This document shows positions 52,395-62,814 of a stretch of 64,000 nt of DNA, piece by piece (position 1 is the first letter of the stretch; each line of letters begins with the position of its first letter). The stretch is from Rhizophagus clarus (Eukaryota > Glomeromycota > Glomeromycetes > Glomerales > Glomeraceae). Below the pieces are notes generated by a model. It saw only the letters and a program-made list of their open reading frames with translations, had not been told where the DNA came from and made no database searches. The DNA lies in assembly GCA_015698045.1 (NCBI GenBank), contig BLAL01000062.1, positions 719,261-783,260 of the forward strand, written 5' to 3'. The position numbers and the translations under genes were made by a program.

Positions 52395-52975
52395 TATACA
52401 AACGCCAGAACAATTAGTTTTGGCGTTTTTTTTTTACTTTACATATAAAAAATACCAGAACAGTCAGTTTTGCATTTTTATATATATAAAAATGCTGGAA
52501 CAGTCAGTTTCAGTGTTTTTTTGCATTTTTATATATAAAAAAATGCCAGGACAGTCAGTTTCGGCATTTTTTTTACTTTACATATAAAAAATGCTAGAAC
52601 AATCAGTTTCAACGTTTTTTTTATTTTACATATAAAAAACGCCAAAACAGTCAGTTTTAGCATTTTTTTTTACTTTACATATAAAAAACACTAGAACAGT
52701 CAGTTTCAGCATTTTTTTTTATTTTACATATAAAAGACACTGGAACAGTCAGTTTTGGCATTTTTTTTGCATTTTTATATATATAAAAATGCCGGAACAA
52801 TCAGTTTCAGCGTTTTTTTTACTTTATATATAAAAACGCTGAAACAGTCAGTTTCAGCATTTTTTTGCGTTTTTATATATATAAAAATGCCGGAACAATC
52901 AGTTTTAGCATTTTTTTTTACTTTACATATAAAAATGCTAGAACAGTCAGTTTCAGCGTTTTTTTTGCATTTCAC
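52395..52975 (+). repeat. Twelve-copy hairpin minisatellite, period about 49 bp
   Basis: Twelve units centred on (A/G)AACA(G/A)TCAGTTT, each followed by a T-run and ACATATAAA-type spacer. The core of several units is a hairpin, GCTGAAAC-AGTCA-GTTTCAGC. Copies begin near 52406, 52453, 52494, 52545, 52591, 52641, 52690, 52739, 52790, 52838, 52889 and 52937. Open frames across it on both strands are repeat by-products. Confidence 0.85.
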
Positions 52976-53304
52976 CAATCTAATTAAACTTAGGTATTAT
53001 ACATAGCATGTATTCTGGGTATTTTAAAAATCCTGTACCCCCCCTATGTATAGTATCCACCCGTGTACATTACCCCTAGGTACAGGCCAAAAACCCCAAA
53101 ATTTGCAAGATACCCAGAGTACTGTGGCCTGTGATATACGGTATTTTCCATTTATTTATACGGGTTAGAACATTAGTGAAAAAAAGAAATATATTAAAAA
53201 AATATATTAATAAGAGTATTAAGAATAATGTGATAATAGAAAAAAAAATTTCAATAAAAAATACCTTTATAAAATATTCTTTACAGAAATCTTGAAAATA
53301 TGAG

Positions 53305-53715
53305 CGATGTTGAATTGATACGGGTACGATATAAATTTCATGTCATAATGGTATCAATTTCTGTGATGATATTGTTATAATGTTGATTTGATATCGTTAC
53401 TTCATCACCATAATTTATCACGAAAATATTGTGACGATATCTATTCAAAAGAATATCAAATCGGCACAGCCTTGATATCATTACGATGTTGGTAATTTCA
53501 AAAAAAAAGGATGATATATTTGCGATATTGATTTGATATCGTCACTTCATCCCACAATTTATCGCCGAGATATCGTGACAACATTTATTTAAAAAAATAT
53601 CTGATCGGTATAGTCTTGATATCGTTACGATATTGGTAATTTTAGGGATAAAAAAAGATGTATTTACGATATTGATTTGATATCGTCACTTCATTGCCGC
53701 AACTCATTTGTGGTA
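53305..53715 (+). repeat. Tandem repeat of about 145 bp rich in GATATCG
   Basis: Units beginning TTGATTTGATATCGT at about 53382, 53528 and 53671, with a degenerate earlier copy from 53305. Each carries several overlapping near-palindromes of the GATATCGTNACGATAT kind. No coding frame. Confidence 0.7.
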
Positions 53716-53826
53716 TCGCAACTCATCTGCAATACCGCAAATATTAAACTTTTTTTTTTTTTACAACTTTTATATGTATAACGTGCTGCCATATTATTAA
53801 AATAAAATTCTGATATTTTTATACGA

Positions 53827-53994
53827 TTAAGCAAGATTACATAAAAATATACTATGGACTTTGACTACTTCCGTATGTCGCCGCCACAGAGGTTGTTGAG
53901 ATTGCGGTTGCAAAGGCTTCCAAATTTTAATAAGAGAATTCTTTTTACGAATTTCTTGTTCTTGTATAGGTTTATTATGATATTGAGAAAACAT
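53827..53994 (-). pseudogene. Partial copy of the 5' end of the Q/P-rich gene
   Basis: ATG at 53994 opens a 55-codon frame whose first part, EQEIRKKNSLIKIWKPLQPQ, parallels KEQGIRKKGSLIKHWQPSQP of the gene at 57256. Frame similarity ends after the first few Gln/Pro residues. The upstream DNA (about 54050-54150) also matches the region 57290-57430, including TTGATCTTACCACATCATGA, so promoter and first coding bases were duplicated together about 3.3 kb away. Probably non-functional. Confidence 0.6.
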
Positions 53995-55169
53995 TTTTAA
54001 AACTTGTTTGATGATGATTCTACAGGTTAAAATGTGAGTCAAAAATTTTTTTTTCTTCTCATTTTTTTTTATTATTATAAATCAATTCTTTCATTCCTTA
54101 TTTTTGCATTGATCTTACCACATCATGATCGAGTATGATTAATATGGTGGTCAATTTCGAAAGAAAAAATATATTTTTTTTGATATACTTTGATGTATTT
54201 TCCATATGATTTTAGATATTGAGAATTTGGTAAGAGAAGAGTTTTTTTAATTACTACTTTAACGAAATGTACTAACACTTGTTCTTTTTTTTTAGACAGG
54301 TTCAAAGCATGGGATTTCAACTGGAGCTCAGGGGTGTAGATTTCGGTGGGTATTTTATAACATTTTTTTTTTTAAATCTTTTTTTTTTAATGTACTATTA
54401 CTAACAGTTCGTTTCTTTGGAATTTTTCTATTTTGTAAATTATACTAGTAGTTTATGTATTATTATTTAGCCGTATAATAAAATAATTTATTGGCATTTT
54501 AAAATATATTAATCATGTTCTGTCAATCTTTACAAAATTGTGAAAATTATCATAAAATGGTTTTAAATACATTGTCAGGATGACATATTTTATGATGTTC
54601 TGGTAAGCATCGGAAATGGGTTCTAATGTGGTTTTCAAAATGATTTTTTATTATGTAAAATGTCTTTACAACCATATTAAAATTCGAATTTTAAGTACAT
54701 TTATGATATCATAAAAGTATCATACGATATCTTGAAAAAATTGCCTTGTCCAGTAAAAAGTAGTCTTATTTTATTTACGAATGTATATTTTAATATACAG
54801 TATTTGAAATGTATTAGAGACATTATTCTATTCAATACATTTACTAAATTTTATCGACATGGTTAATAAATTTTTAAAATCAGAACGACTTTAATAATAA
54901 TTCGTGACGATTTATCGGTAAATTGATCCACGATCGGTAGACGATTATTTGCATGATATGTTTACTATTCGGACACAATTCAATACATTTCAGCAAAGAA
55001 TAAATTATATATATATTAAGCAAAATTATTGATATGAACTTTATTTATGATTAAAAGTGTTAATAATAAAAGTATTAATAATGTAAATGTTAAGTATAAT
55101 TACTAAATTATAGCTCTTCTATGCTAAATATTTACTATAAACTATTGATCGAATAAAAAAATCAAAGCG
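53995..55169. other. Intergenic, duplicated upstream segment
   Basis: The first about 200 bp are the copy of the Q/P gene upstream region. The rest is AT-rich with no recognised gene. Confidence 0.45.
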
Positions 55170-55330
55170 CTATAACATTATAAGACCATCAAGTTTCCAC
55201 GAATATTTATTTTCTATCCCTTTTGTTCTTAGAGTATTAAAAATCTTCCAGAACCTTAAAGTATTATCGTCACCACCAGCTCCAGCTACAATGTCCTCTC
55301 CATTTGGAGAAATATAAAAATAAAGGACGT
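55170..55330 (-). pseudogene. Cdc20/Cdh1 C-terminal WD40 fragment
   Basis: Minus-strand frame YISPNGEDIVAGAGGDDNTL, then RFWKIF and a tail ending at TAG (55170-55172). The signature SPDGxxIVTGAGDETLRFWNVF closes the WD40 propeller of APC/C activators Cdc20 and Cdh1/Fizzy-related. Here two residues are inserted (GGDDN for GDE) and no preceding WD40 blade was found on either side, so it is a truncated remnant. Recognition rests on this one motif. Confidence 0.6.
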
Positions 55331-55419
55331 GATAAAAATGTAAAATGATACATAATAAAAATATATTATATAAAATTTATAATAACGCTTCTCACTAGCC
55401 TCCTTAATTTTCAATCTTC

Positions 55420-57256
55420 TTAGTTACTTTTTTTATGCTTTCTTTGCTCTCTTTCATCATTATCATTCTTTTCGTCATCATCTTCGGGAAATGACCTTGC
55501 AGCACTTATGTAATAATGAGACAGCTCCATTGATCTTGTAACATCTATTTTATCAGTACAAGCAAAGTCCAAATTTATTGTGTATAAATCTGTATTTGCC
55601 ATAAAAAAGTTGCGACGAGCTGTCTTGTCATCATCCACCTCCTCACTTAAACATCTAATCCCGTAAATAATAACATTTTGGAGCGCTCTTTCCATTTCTT
55701 CTGATAGTTCATTTGAAACACATGTCAACCACTGACGAAATATAGTTGAAACTGAAACTTTAGATTTTAACTGGGAAATATTATCGTTAGTGCAACTATT
55801 CTGATATGCGAAACCTATATTCGACCATAATTCGCTCCTCCATCCATCAAAAACTTTTCGAAAACGTTTGCCCATAAAACTAATTTTTTGTTTGTTTTCT
55901 TTCTTCTTAGAAAAATGCGGAAATAATTTACTAATTATATCTTCTATCATTGAATTTCTAGAAGAATGATCAAGGTGTCGAGTACGAAGGAATAGTGCTC
56001 TTAATTCAACGTAAATGATATCTAAGATCCATTTTGGGAGAGAACTATAATTATTTTCTAATATTTCACTCATCTGTTTTTGACTATATTCGCGACTGGT
56101 TTTAGGTTCCGTATATTTATCTGGAACATTCGCGTTGGGTCTTGGGGAAGGACTTCTGGGGTAGTGACGTTCTCTAGTAAAATATTGAGACGGCAACTCC
56201 AAATTGTTATTTATGAGTTGTCGTTCAAAATTATCCCTATAATAAAAATAAATGGGCTCAGAACATATGAATTATAAATATTACAGATTTACTATATATA
56301 TTTACATTGGAGTGCGGCTCTTCAAAGGCGGAGAACGCAGCGGGGAATGTGGTGACGTCGCTGGAGAGGATTCCAGTGATGTTATTGTTGATATGGGACT
56401 TTGACTTTTCCTGTATTTCTCGGTCATAAAATTGATATAATCGGGTAAAATTAGGCCGAATTCATCCGCTATTTTCTTCTTAGTTTTATAGGGATCCGGA
56501 GATATATTTATTATTTCCTCAATTCTCAAGAACTCCTCTTTTAGCATTTTGTCTACAATTATCAAATATCAAGGTAAGTGAACTATTCATATCACAAAAA
56601 AAAAGAATAATGAATTTCAATTATAGGTCACCTATTTTTTCTTCATCATCAATTTGTTGAGGAGGTTGAGGTGGTAATTGAGGTAAGTATTGTTGAGGTT
56701 GTTGAGAAGGTGATTGCGACTATTGGTATTCATGATGTGGCCATTGACGTTGCTGATTTTGTTGAGGTTGTTGAGGTTGTTGAGGCCATTGAGGTAGAGG
56801 TGGTTGCGGCCATTGAGGTTGAGATTGTTGAGGTTGTTGAGGCCATTGAGATTGAGGTGGTTGCGGCCATTGAAATTGAGATTGTTGAGGTTGTTGAGGC
56901 CATTGAGATTGAGGTGGTTGCGACCATTGAAATTGATGAGGTTGAGATTGTTGAGGTTGTTGAGGCCATTGAGATTGAGGTGGTTGCGGCCATTGAAATT
57001 GAAATTGTTGAGGTTGTCGCGGCCACTGAAGTAGAGTTTGGGGTTGAGATTGTTGCGGTTGTTGAGATTGAGGTTGTTGCAGTTGATGAGATTGAGGTTG
57101 TTGCGGTTGTTGAGATTGGGGTTGTTGCAGCTGTTGAGGTTGTTGCGGCCATTGAGACTGAGGTTGTTGATATTGCGGTTGCGATGGCTGCCAATGTTTA
57201 ATAAGAGAACCTTTTTTACGAATTCCTTGTTCTTTATCAAGATCTTGAGAAGACAT
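55420..57256 (-). CDS. Q/P-rich repeat protein interrupted by in-frame TAG
   Basis: Three exons in matching phase: 57256-56632, 56552-56306, 56236-55420 (1689 nt, 562 residues if the stop is ignored). Residues about 20-175 are Gln/Pro/Trp repeats (QWPQPPQSQWPQQPQQSQ). TAG at 56722-56720 interrupts this tract; after it the same frame continues SQSPSQQPQQYLPQLPPQ. Exon 2 encodes DKMLKEEFLRIEEIIN and a Ser/Pro linker; exon 3 a helical, charged domain (SLPKWILDIIYVELRALFLR ... WRSELWSNIG) ending KHKKSN. No known family recognised; perhaps lineage-specific. If TAG ends translation, only a 178-aa Q/P protein is made. A CAG to TAG change explains it. Confidence 0.55.
56730..57190 (-). repeat. Q/P-coding minisatellite
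   Basis: Imperfect tandem units built from CAATGGCC, CAACCACC and CAACAACCTCAACAA words, with longer repeats of about 60-70 bp. Open frames run in almost all phases on both strands because of the repeat structure; only the frame linked to the ATG at 57256 continues into the downstream exons. Confidence 0.85.
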
Positions 57257-58387
57257 TTTAATGATATCTCAATATAAAAAAAAAAGAAATAATTGAATAA
57301 AAAAAAAAAAAAATTTTTTTTATCCCCTTTTTTTTTGCGTTGATCTTACCACATCATGATCGAAAAAAATTAATCTTTTTCTTGCATCGTAATTATATCT
57401 ATGATTAATATGGTTAATTACGAAAAGAAAAAAAATTCTTTTTGTCATTGATCTTATTACATCATATGATACAGATTTTTTTAAGGAAAAAAAATATGAT
57501 TAATATAATGATGGATATTGTGATTAAATCATGGCCAAGTAAAATTAATATTTTTCTCACATTGTTACGATTAATTTCAAAAATAAGTTTCTTTTTTACC
57601 ATTGATCTCAATAGATTTTCTAAGGAAAAAAATTTGATTAATATAATGACGGACATTGTGATTATCGAGTAAAAATTAATCTTTTTTTCAATTTTTTTCT
57701 TTTTTTTAAAAATTCTATATTGTGGTTATACCTATTACCAAAAAAAACTTTTTCTGCAAAAAAAGTTATTTGCATTGATATCATAACACTACGAGTTATC
57801 TTTTCCTTGAACCTTCTCAAACATCTTAAGTCGTATAATTAATAATTAACCTCTCCTATAAACAGAGAGCAACTTACTTTAATATAAATACGAATACAAA
57901 ATACGTTAGTAATGAGAACGAAAAATAAATTCTTTGGGAAAAAGAGATTATTTAAAGCACTGAACTGAAAGGAATGATTCCTAGGATAGCGAGTGATTTG
58001 AACTAAGCCAAAGTTAGAAACAAGATAGTTTCGGTATCTTCAGGCGGTATGGATGAAGACAATTCACGTATTAGCCCTTATTCTACAATTGATTTTTATC
58101 AAACTCGCTCTACATTGATTATTTCAGTTCTGTTTCAACCGATCTCCGGGGAAGAAGCAAAGTAGAAATCAAAGAATGGGAATCATGTATGGAAAAGGAA
58201 CATCTTAAAAAGAAAGAGGCAACAGTTCTGCGAGTTAGAAATATCTGAGTAGATGATTCATGCTGAAGCTTCTCTTCTCTCATTTCATCACTGATGCTTT
58301 TTCTTATGCGCCTTATCCAAGAAAGCATCCATTTTCCTTTCCTTTGATGACTTGGTATTCTTGAACTGGTCTTATGCACATATACTG
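57257..58387. other. Upstream region with degenerate repeats
   Basis: 57320-57680 has three to four degenerate copies of a segment with TTGATCTTA.CA.CATGAT and GATTAATATAATGA words; one matches the copy near 54110. No gene was recognised up to the MITE. An open frame at 58119-58379 is unsupported. Confidence 0.45.
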
Positions 58388-58389
58388 TA

Positions 58390-58870
58390 CAGTCAACCTT
58401 CGATGTACCGATACTCTATATACCGATAATTGCTTTTACCGATAAATTTTTGTTGTCCCGTTTCACCACTAATAAAAAAATCTCATTATACCGATATTAT
58501 ATATAATTTTGCGATGTAACATATACCGATACTACCTCCTGGTCCCTTTATAGTAATGTATATTAAGATGTACTGATAATTTTGGTTACACTAGTGTTAA
58601 TTCTGGCCGGCACTATAAGTTTGGCCTGAGTTAAAAATTGTAACTGGACATCGTTTTTAATTATATCTGGAATTAGATTTTTTTTCTATAATCATACTCA
58701 CGTTATACATAATATATTCGAAAATTTTGGACTCAGAATTAAGCATAGTGCGAGCCAGAGTTAGATTTTGGCCTGCATTATAATCTACTAATTACATATA
58801 TGTACCGATATTTCAATGTACCGATACTTTTTCCCAAAACTGGAAGCATCGGTACATCGAAGTTTGACTG
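58390..58870. mobile_element. TA-flanked MITE with mariner/pogo-like ends
   Basis: Left end CAGTCAACCTTCGATGTACC, right end (other strand) CAGTCAAACTTCGATGTACC, flanked by TA at 58388-58389 and 58871-58872. Length 481 bp. Inside are repeated TACCGATA words and GGCC-agaatta-like words; no ORF. The TACAGTCAAACTTCG terminus is typical of pogo/Tigger-type Tc1-mariner relatives. Confidence 0.85.
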
Positions 58871-58872
58871 TA

Positions 58873-59872
58873 TAAAACTTCTGATCAAATGATCGTAGCA
58901 TTGCTTTAAATTCCTAATTAGCTAATTACACATGTGCATATTGCATATTTTACCAAATTCTGTAGACCAATAAAAATCACAGGTTTGCACTGAGATTATC
59001 ATTTAATCTCATTTGGATAAATTGTTTGTACTTGGCGTGAAGAACAGGTTATACTGTACTAATTAAACTGGCTGGTACTTACAAAAAAGAGATCTTTTTT
59101 TCTGTTTTTTTTCTAATTATTATGCTTTTTTATTTCTATCTAAGGCTGTGTTTTATTGTGCCATTGATTTACTTATTATATGGCTATATTTATTTCACCA
59201 TCAATCATCGCTTTGTGTAAAGCTATAGTTTGTGGTTGTGCAAATTTTCCACTGGCGCTTTCCCAGGTGTTTAATAGAATAACTGGTCAGCAAGTCATGT
59301 ATAATGTATATTGATATAAAAGAATTTATTTTTTAGTTGTCTTTCCGGCGCAGATTACTAATGTATATTAATTTAATTGATGGTGTGTGACTAAACAAAT
59401 ATTGACGACAACTTTTCAAATAAAAAGGTATCCGTAATTAGACAACTAAACAGGAACATCTCAGTGCTAGGATAAGCCTTATTTAGAATAAGCCCAGCAA
59501 TTTCGTACTGAGATTTTTGAATGATGTTTCCCATTTAGGATAGGCCCAACACTTCGCTAGTTGTATATAAATACCCCTAATTTTTCAAGAAAAATAAAGT
59601 TTTATAACGATTTCCCTTAATAACTTATTTTCACGTTCCTATTTTTTTTTTTAAAAAAAAAGAAATAAAAATTTTAGAAAAAATCTTATTCCCACGTCCT
59701 TTTTTTTTAAATAAATATGATTAAAAAAAAAAATTTTCTCCTCCTACCCGAAAGAACTTCGTTTTATCAAAAAAAAAAAGAATTTTCTCCCCCTACCCGA
59801 AAGAACCTTTAAGTTTTATCAAAAAAAAAGTTCATACTCTTCCTTTTTAAAATAACGTGTCTTAATTTTAAT
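58873..59872. promoter_or_regulatory. Upstream region of the zinc-knuckle gene
   Basis: Contains AGGATAAGCC-like direct repeats (59471-59535), an inverted pair ATCTCAGT/ACTGAGAT, a TATA-like TATATAAATA near 59565, and two tandem copies of TTTTCTCC(T/C)CCTACCCG at about 59733-59800. The TATA-like site lies 300 bp before the ATG at 59873. Regulatory meaning is inferred. Confidence 0.35.
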
Positions 59873-60551
59873 ATGCCCGATAACATTGATAACACTACTA
59901 TTATCGACAATAATAATGAAGTTAGTGATGATTTTTATATAATTGATAACCCGAACGTGATTAAAGATATATTAAGTATATCTGTTAATCATTCTATAAC
60001 AATAAAGAATAATTCTAGTACAATTCAAATGTTAATTACAATACTCCAAGGTAAGTTAACACTATATTTTTTTGGGTGCATTGATGCTGTATATGGCTCT
60101 ATCAGGTTACTGATACTGTATGTTTTGATACTGACTAACAATATAAGAACGACTTACCGCTGCTTCATCTATTATTTCTCCTCCTATTGTCTCTACTTCT
60201 CCTTTTAATGTCTCTGCTATTGCCTCTCCTTCTTCTCCGGTCTCAACATACGGATCCTTGTCAGATTCAATTTCATCTTTAAGCTCTTCGCTACCCTTAG
60301 ACTCTTCAGTAACCTCATCATCAATAACTCCCTTAACGACTTTAATTTTGTCGATCTCACCAATTTCCTCGATCTCCCCAATTTCCTCGAACCTGGCTCC
60401 CAGTTCAAATTTAAATTTTATATGCACGTCAGAGGGGGTCGCTTTATCTAGCAGGACAAATTGGATTGCGTCTATCGGCTCATATAAAGATCTGTGTTAC
60501 TTATGTGAATATTACGGGCATGGTTTTAATACCTGCCCGAATATTCAGTAA
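59873..60551 (+). CDS. Small Ser/Pro-rich protein with CCHC zinc knuckle
   Basis: Two exons, 59873-60050 and 60148-60551 (582 nt, 193 aa), joined at GTAAGT and ATAAG in matching phase. The N-terminus is acidic and Asn-rich (MPDNIDNTTIIDNNN), the middle is Ser/Thr/Pro-rich (SSLSSSLPLDSS), and the end is CYLCEYYGHGFNTC, an exact CX2CX4HX4C zinc knuckle as in retroviral Gag-like and RNA-binding proteins. The protein stops just after the knuckle. It might be a domesticated or truncated Gag-like protein or a lineage-specific RNA-binding protein. The opposite strand also has an open Glu-rich frame (60427-60107), judged a shadow of the Ser-rich one. Confidence 0.5.
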
Positions 60552-60730
60552 AATTACCGGGGAAGATGCTGCAGGTGTTGGGTCAGTCCGCACGAGTCAA
60601 AAGATTGCCATTTACGAAGAGGTGAAAAGGTACCTATTCCATTTAAAAAGAATTTTTTAAAGCCGGCCGATTTAATCAAATTTTTTGGAAGAATTGAGGA
60701 ATAGGTTTTTTTTTTAATTCATTTCTGATC

Positions 60731-60866
60731 GCCTTGGTGGCGAATTTTTATTCTATGTAGTTTGTTTGGTCTGCCTGGTGGCGGGTTTTTTTCCTGGTTC
60801 GTCTGGTGATGAGTTTTTTTTCTGGTTCGCCTTGTGGCGTAAAGGTTTCTGGTTTGCCTGGTGGCG
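60731..60866 (+). repeat. GCCTGGTGGCG minisatellite
   Basis: Five copies of G(C/T)CT(T)GGTGGCG at about 60731, 60773, 60801, 60829 and 60856, separated by T-rich spacers with TTTCTGGTT(C/T). Spacing is 27-28 bp for the last four. GC-rich cores stand out against the AT-rich flank; each can form a small GCC/GGC hairpin. Confidence 0.75.
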
Positions 60867-61203
60867 TGTTCTTTTTTTGTTTTGATATTTTTTTATAATA
60901 ATAATAAATAATAATGCATTTTATCAATCACACTGGCACTAAATAAAATTTATTAAGACATTTTTTGAATATTATCTTGAATGCCAAATTGATATGATGA
61001 TAATGTTAAATTCATATTGCAGAAAATATAAAAAAAAATTGTTCAATATGGAAGTCAGTAATTTGATGGCTGTTTAAAAATCTAAGGTTTCTGTTAAGAT
61101 TGTTTGTTTCTTTACTATAAAAATGCTGATCAATAACTTTTAGTTCAGTAAAATTATTAATTTGTATAATAAATTCCTTTTATTCAGCAATAAATTTTGA
61201 AGT
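60867..61203. other. AT-rich spacer
   Basis: Between the minisatellite and the transposase remnant. No features recognised. Confidence 0.5.
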
Positions 61204-61546
61204 TCAAATAATTTTGACATTTAATTTTAATTTATAAATATCCAGATGTTCAAAGCACGCCTTAGCAAAATTTTTGCCAATTGTCATACAACTGAAATTT
61301 AACGCGTCTACTGGATTTTTTACAGATTCTACCCAATCACGATGTTGTCGTAAAAAATTTTTAATATAAAAAAATGCTTGCTCGATCTGTAAGCAATAAA
61401 TTTTTAAATAATGGAAGATTAAATTCTTACGGGATTATAATCGGGAGAATAAGATGGCAAAAACTCAAGTCGTATTCCTTTCTCCTCACAAATATTCTGC
61501 AAACGCTGACTTTTATGTATAGATACATTATCTAAAATTAAAACGC
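61204..61546 (-). pseudogene. C-terminal remnant of a DDE_3 (Tc1/IS630-like) transposase
   Basis: Minus strand: 61546-61431 reads LILDNVSIHKSQRLQNICEE and LEFLPSYSPDYNP; a 44-bp GT..AG intron (61430-61387) leads to IEQAFFYIKNFLRQHRDWVE and an end at TGA (61206-61204). The LDN Asp and the SPDYNPIE block are the second and third catalytic regions of Tc1/mariner and IS630-type transposases. The part with the first catalytic Asp and the DNA-binding domain is missing upstream. The family also matches the TA duplications of the MITEs in this window, but a direct link is not shown. Confidence 0.7.
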
Positions 61547-61824
61547 TATACTAGTTATTTAACTAAATAAATATTAAATAAAAATATTTATTATAGTCTA
61601 TGTGGTTTATATTTCGCTTCGAAAAATGGTAAACAAGTTGGGAAGAAAAAGAGATGGTTAACGCGGCACAATAAAAATCAATAAAATCTACGTACAATGT
61701 GAAATCAGGTCACATGAATTATTAGCAGAGTGGTGGCACTATGATATATTGTAATCTTTATTATCATAAAGGAATAAAAAACATATCAATGTTATCACGG
61801 TCTTTTATGTGATATGTACTGTAT

Positions 61825-62690
61825 TTATGAAAAAAGATGGAGTTTTAAAGAGCTAGCAATGTTTCTCCCGCTACGGGAAGGAATTTCTAGATCTTCTGTA
61901 ATAACATCTAACTCCTTAACCTTTTCTTTGATATTTGCGCTTTCAGTTTCAACCCAGACTATTTTGAAGCATTTTCTGGAGAATTCTATTAATTTATCTA
62001 GTGAAGTTTCCGATAATTTTGTAAAATCAATGGCTGAAACGTATTGGCTTAAGATTCTCTTTAAAACCACCTCACGTGATATGAAATTGTTTACTTCCTC
62101 GTCAGTAGGATCTGAACTTTCCGTATATCCACTTTAATAGAAAAAAATTTAAATCATTAAATCATTGTAATAAAACAACAACATAACGATATGAACGTAT
62201 CGATCACCTTTCTACAATTTGTCAAAATTCTTTTACTAATGTTGAAAGTACATTTTTCAATTGATATCGATAGTTGGAAAATGATTTATGATATCATTCG
62301 TTAATTGACTTCACCACGCTTTGATAAGCATCATGCCCAAAAATTTTTTGTGTTATTTTATCAAACGCATGATCGGGCAGATTTCTAGTTCACAAAAAAA
62401 GGCATTTCATTTCTTCGTCAATAAGACGATAATTATTCTAAACAGTAATAATATCAATAATACATAATACATCAGTAATTCTGTGTAATAACGATTGTTC
62501 TTAATTGGTAAGAATGTAACAACCAAAATAAGAAATGGATTTTACGTTGTCAGATAGTGACGAAGTCGAGGTGGTTAGTGGCAAATTTGTTGATGGCTGC
62601 TTCGTCGAGGCATCAAGCATTTTGTTTGCCAGATGTAGTACACTTGGATGTAAGACCAACCAATTGCAAATTTGCAATTGATTGGTCATT
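61825..62690 (-). pseudogene. Degenerate gene with three in-frame TGA codons
   Basis: Not a family I can name. On the minus strand one frame reads NYRLIDEEMKCLFL*TRNLP, DHAFDKITQKIFGHDAYQSV, VKSINE*YHKSFSNYRYQLK, NVLSTLVKEF*QIVE, then a GT..AG join (about 62206 to 62134) to SGYTESSDPTDEEVNNFISR and ends LKLHLFS at 61825. All three breaks are TGA and the text between is protein-like, so this is a decayed gene, probably of a lineage-expanded family. An upstream segment to 62690 (MTNQLQICNWL...) may be part of it. The last 104 codons remain open. Confidence 0.5.
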
Positions 62691-62814
62691 GCGCCAATTG
62701 AACTGGAATTTCTTCTTCACTCTCTAGAAGTAATATTAAATGAGAATAAAATTATATTCATTAATTATGTTCAGATTTTATGTTTTTACCGCTTTCATTA
62801 TTTTCATTTTCTTC

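Noticed and set aside
52395-52975. CRISPR-like array
   Set aside because: Repeats are degenerate, the spacers are repeats themselves and the genome is eukaryotic; it is a minisatellite.
56671-57201. Val/Glu-rich and Leu/Arg-rich ORFs on the plus strand over the Q/P repeat
   Set aside because: Shadows caused by the trinucleotide-like repeat; only the minus frame from 57256 connects with downstream exons.
60107-60427. Glu-rich ORF on the minus strand
   Set aside because: Opposite frame of the Ser-rich exon of the zinc-knuckle gene; no splice partner or motif.
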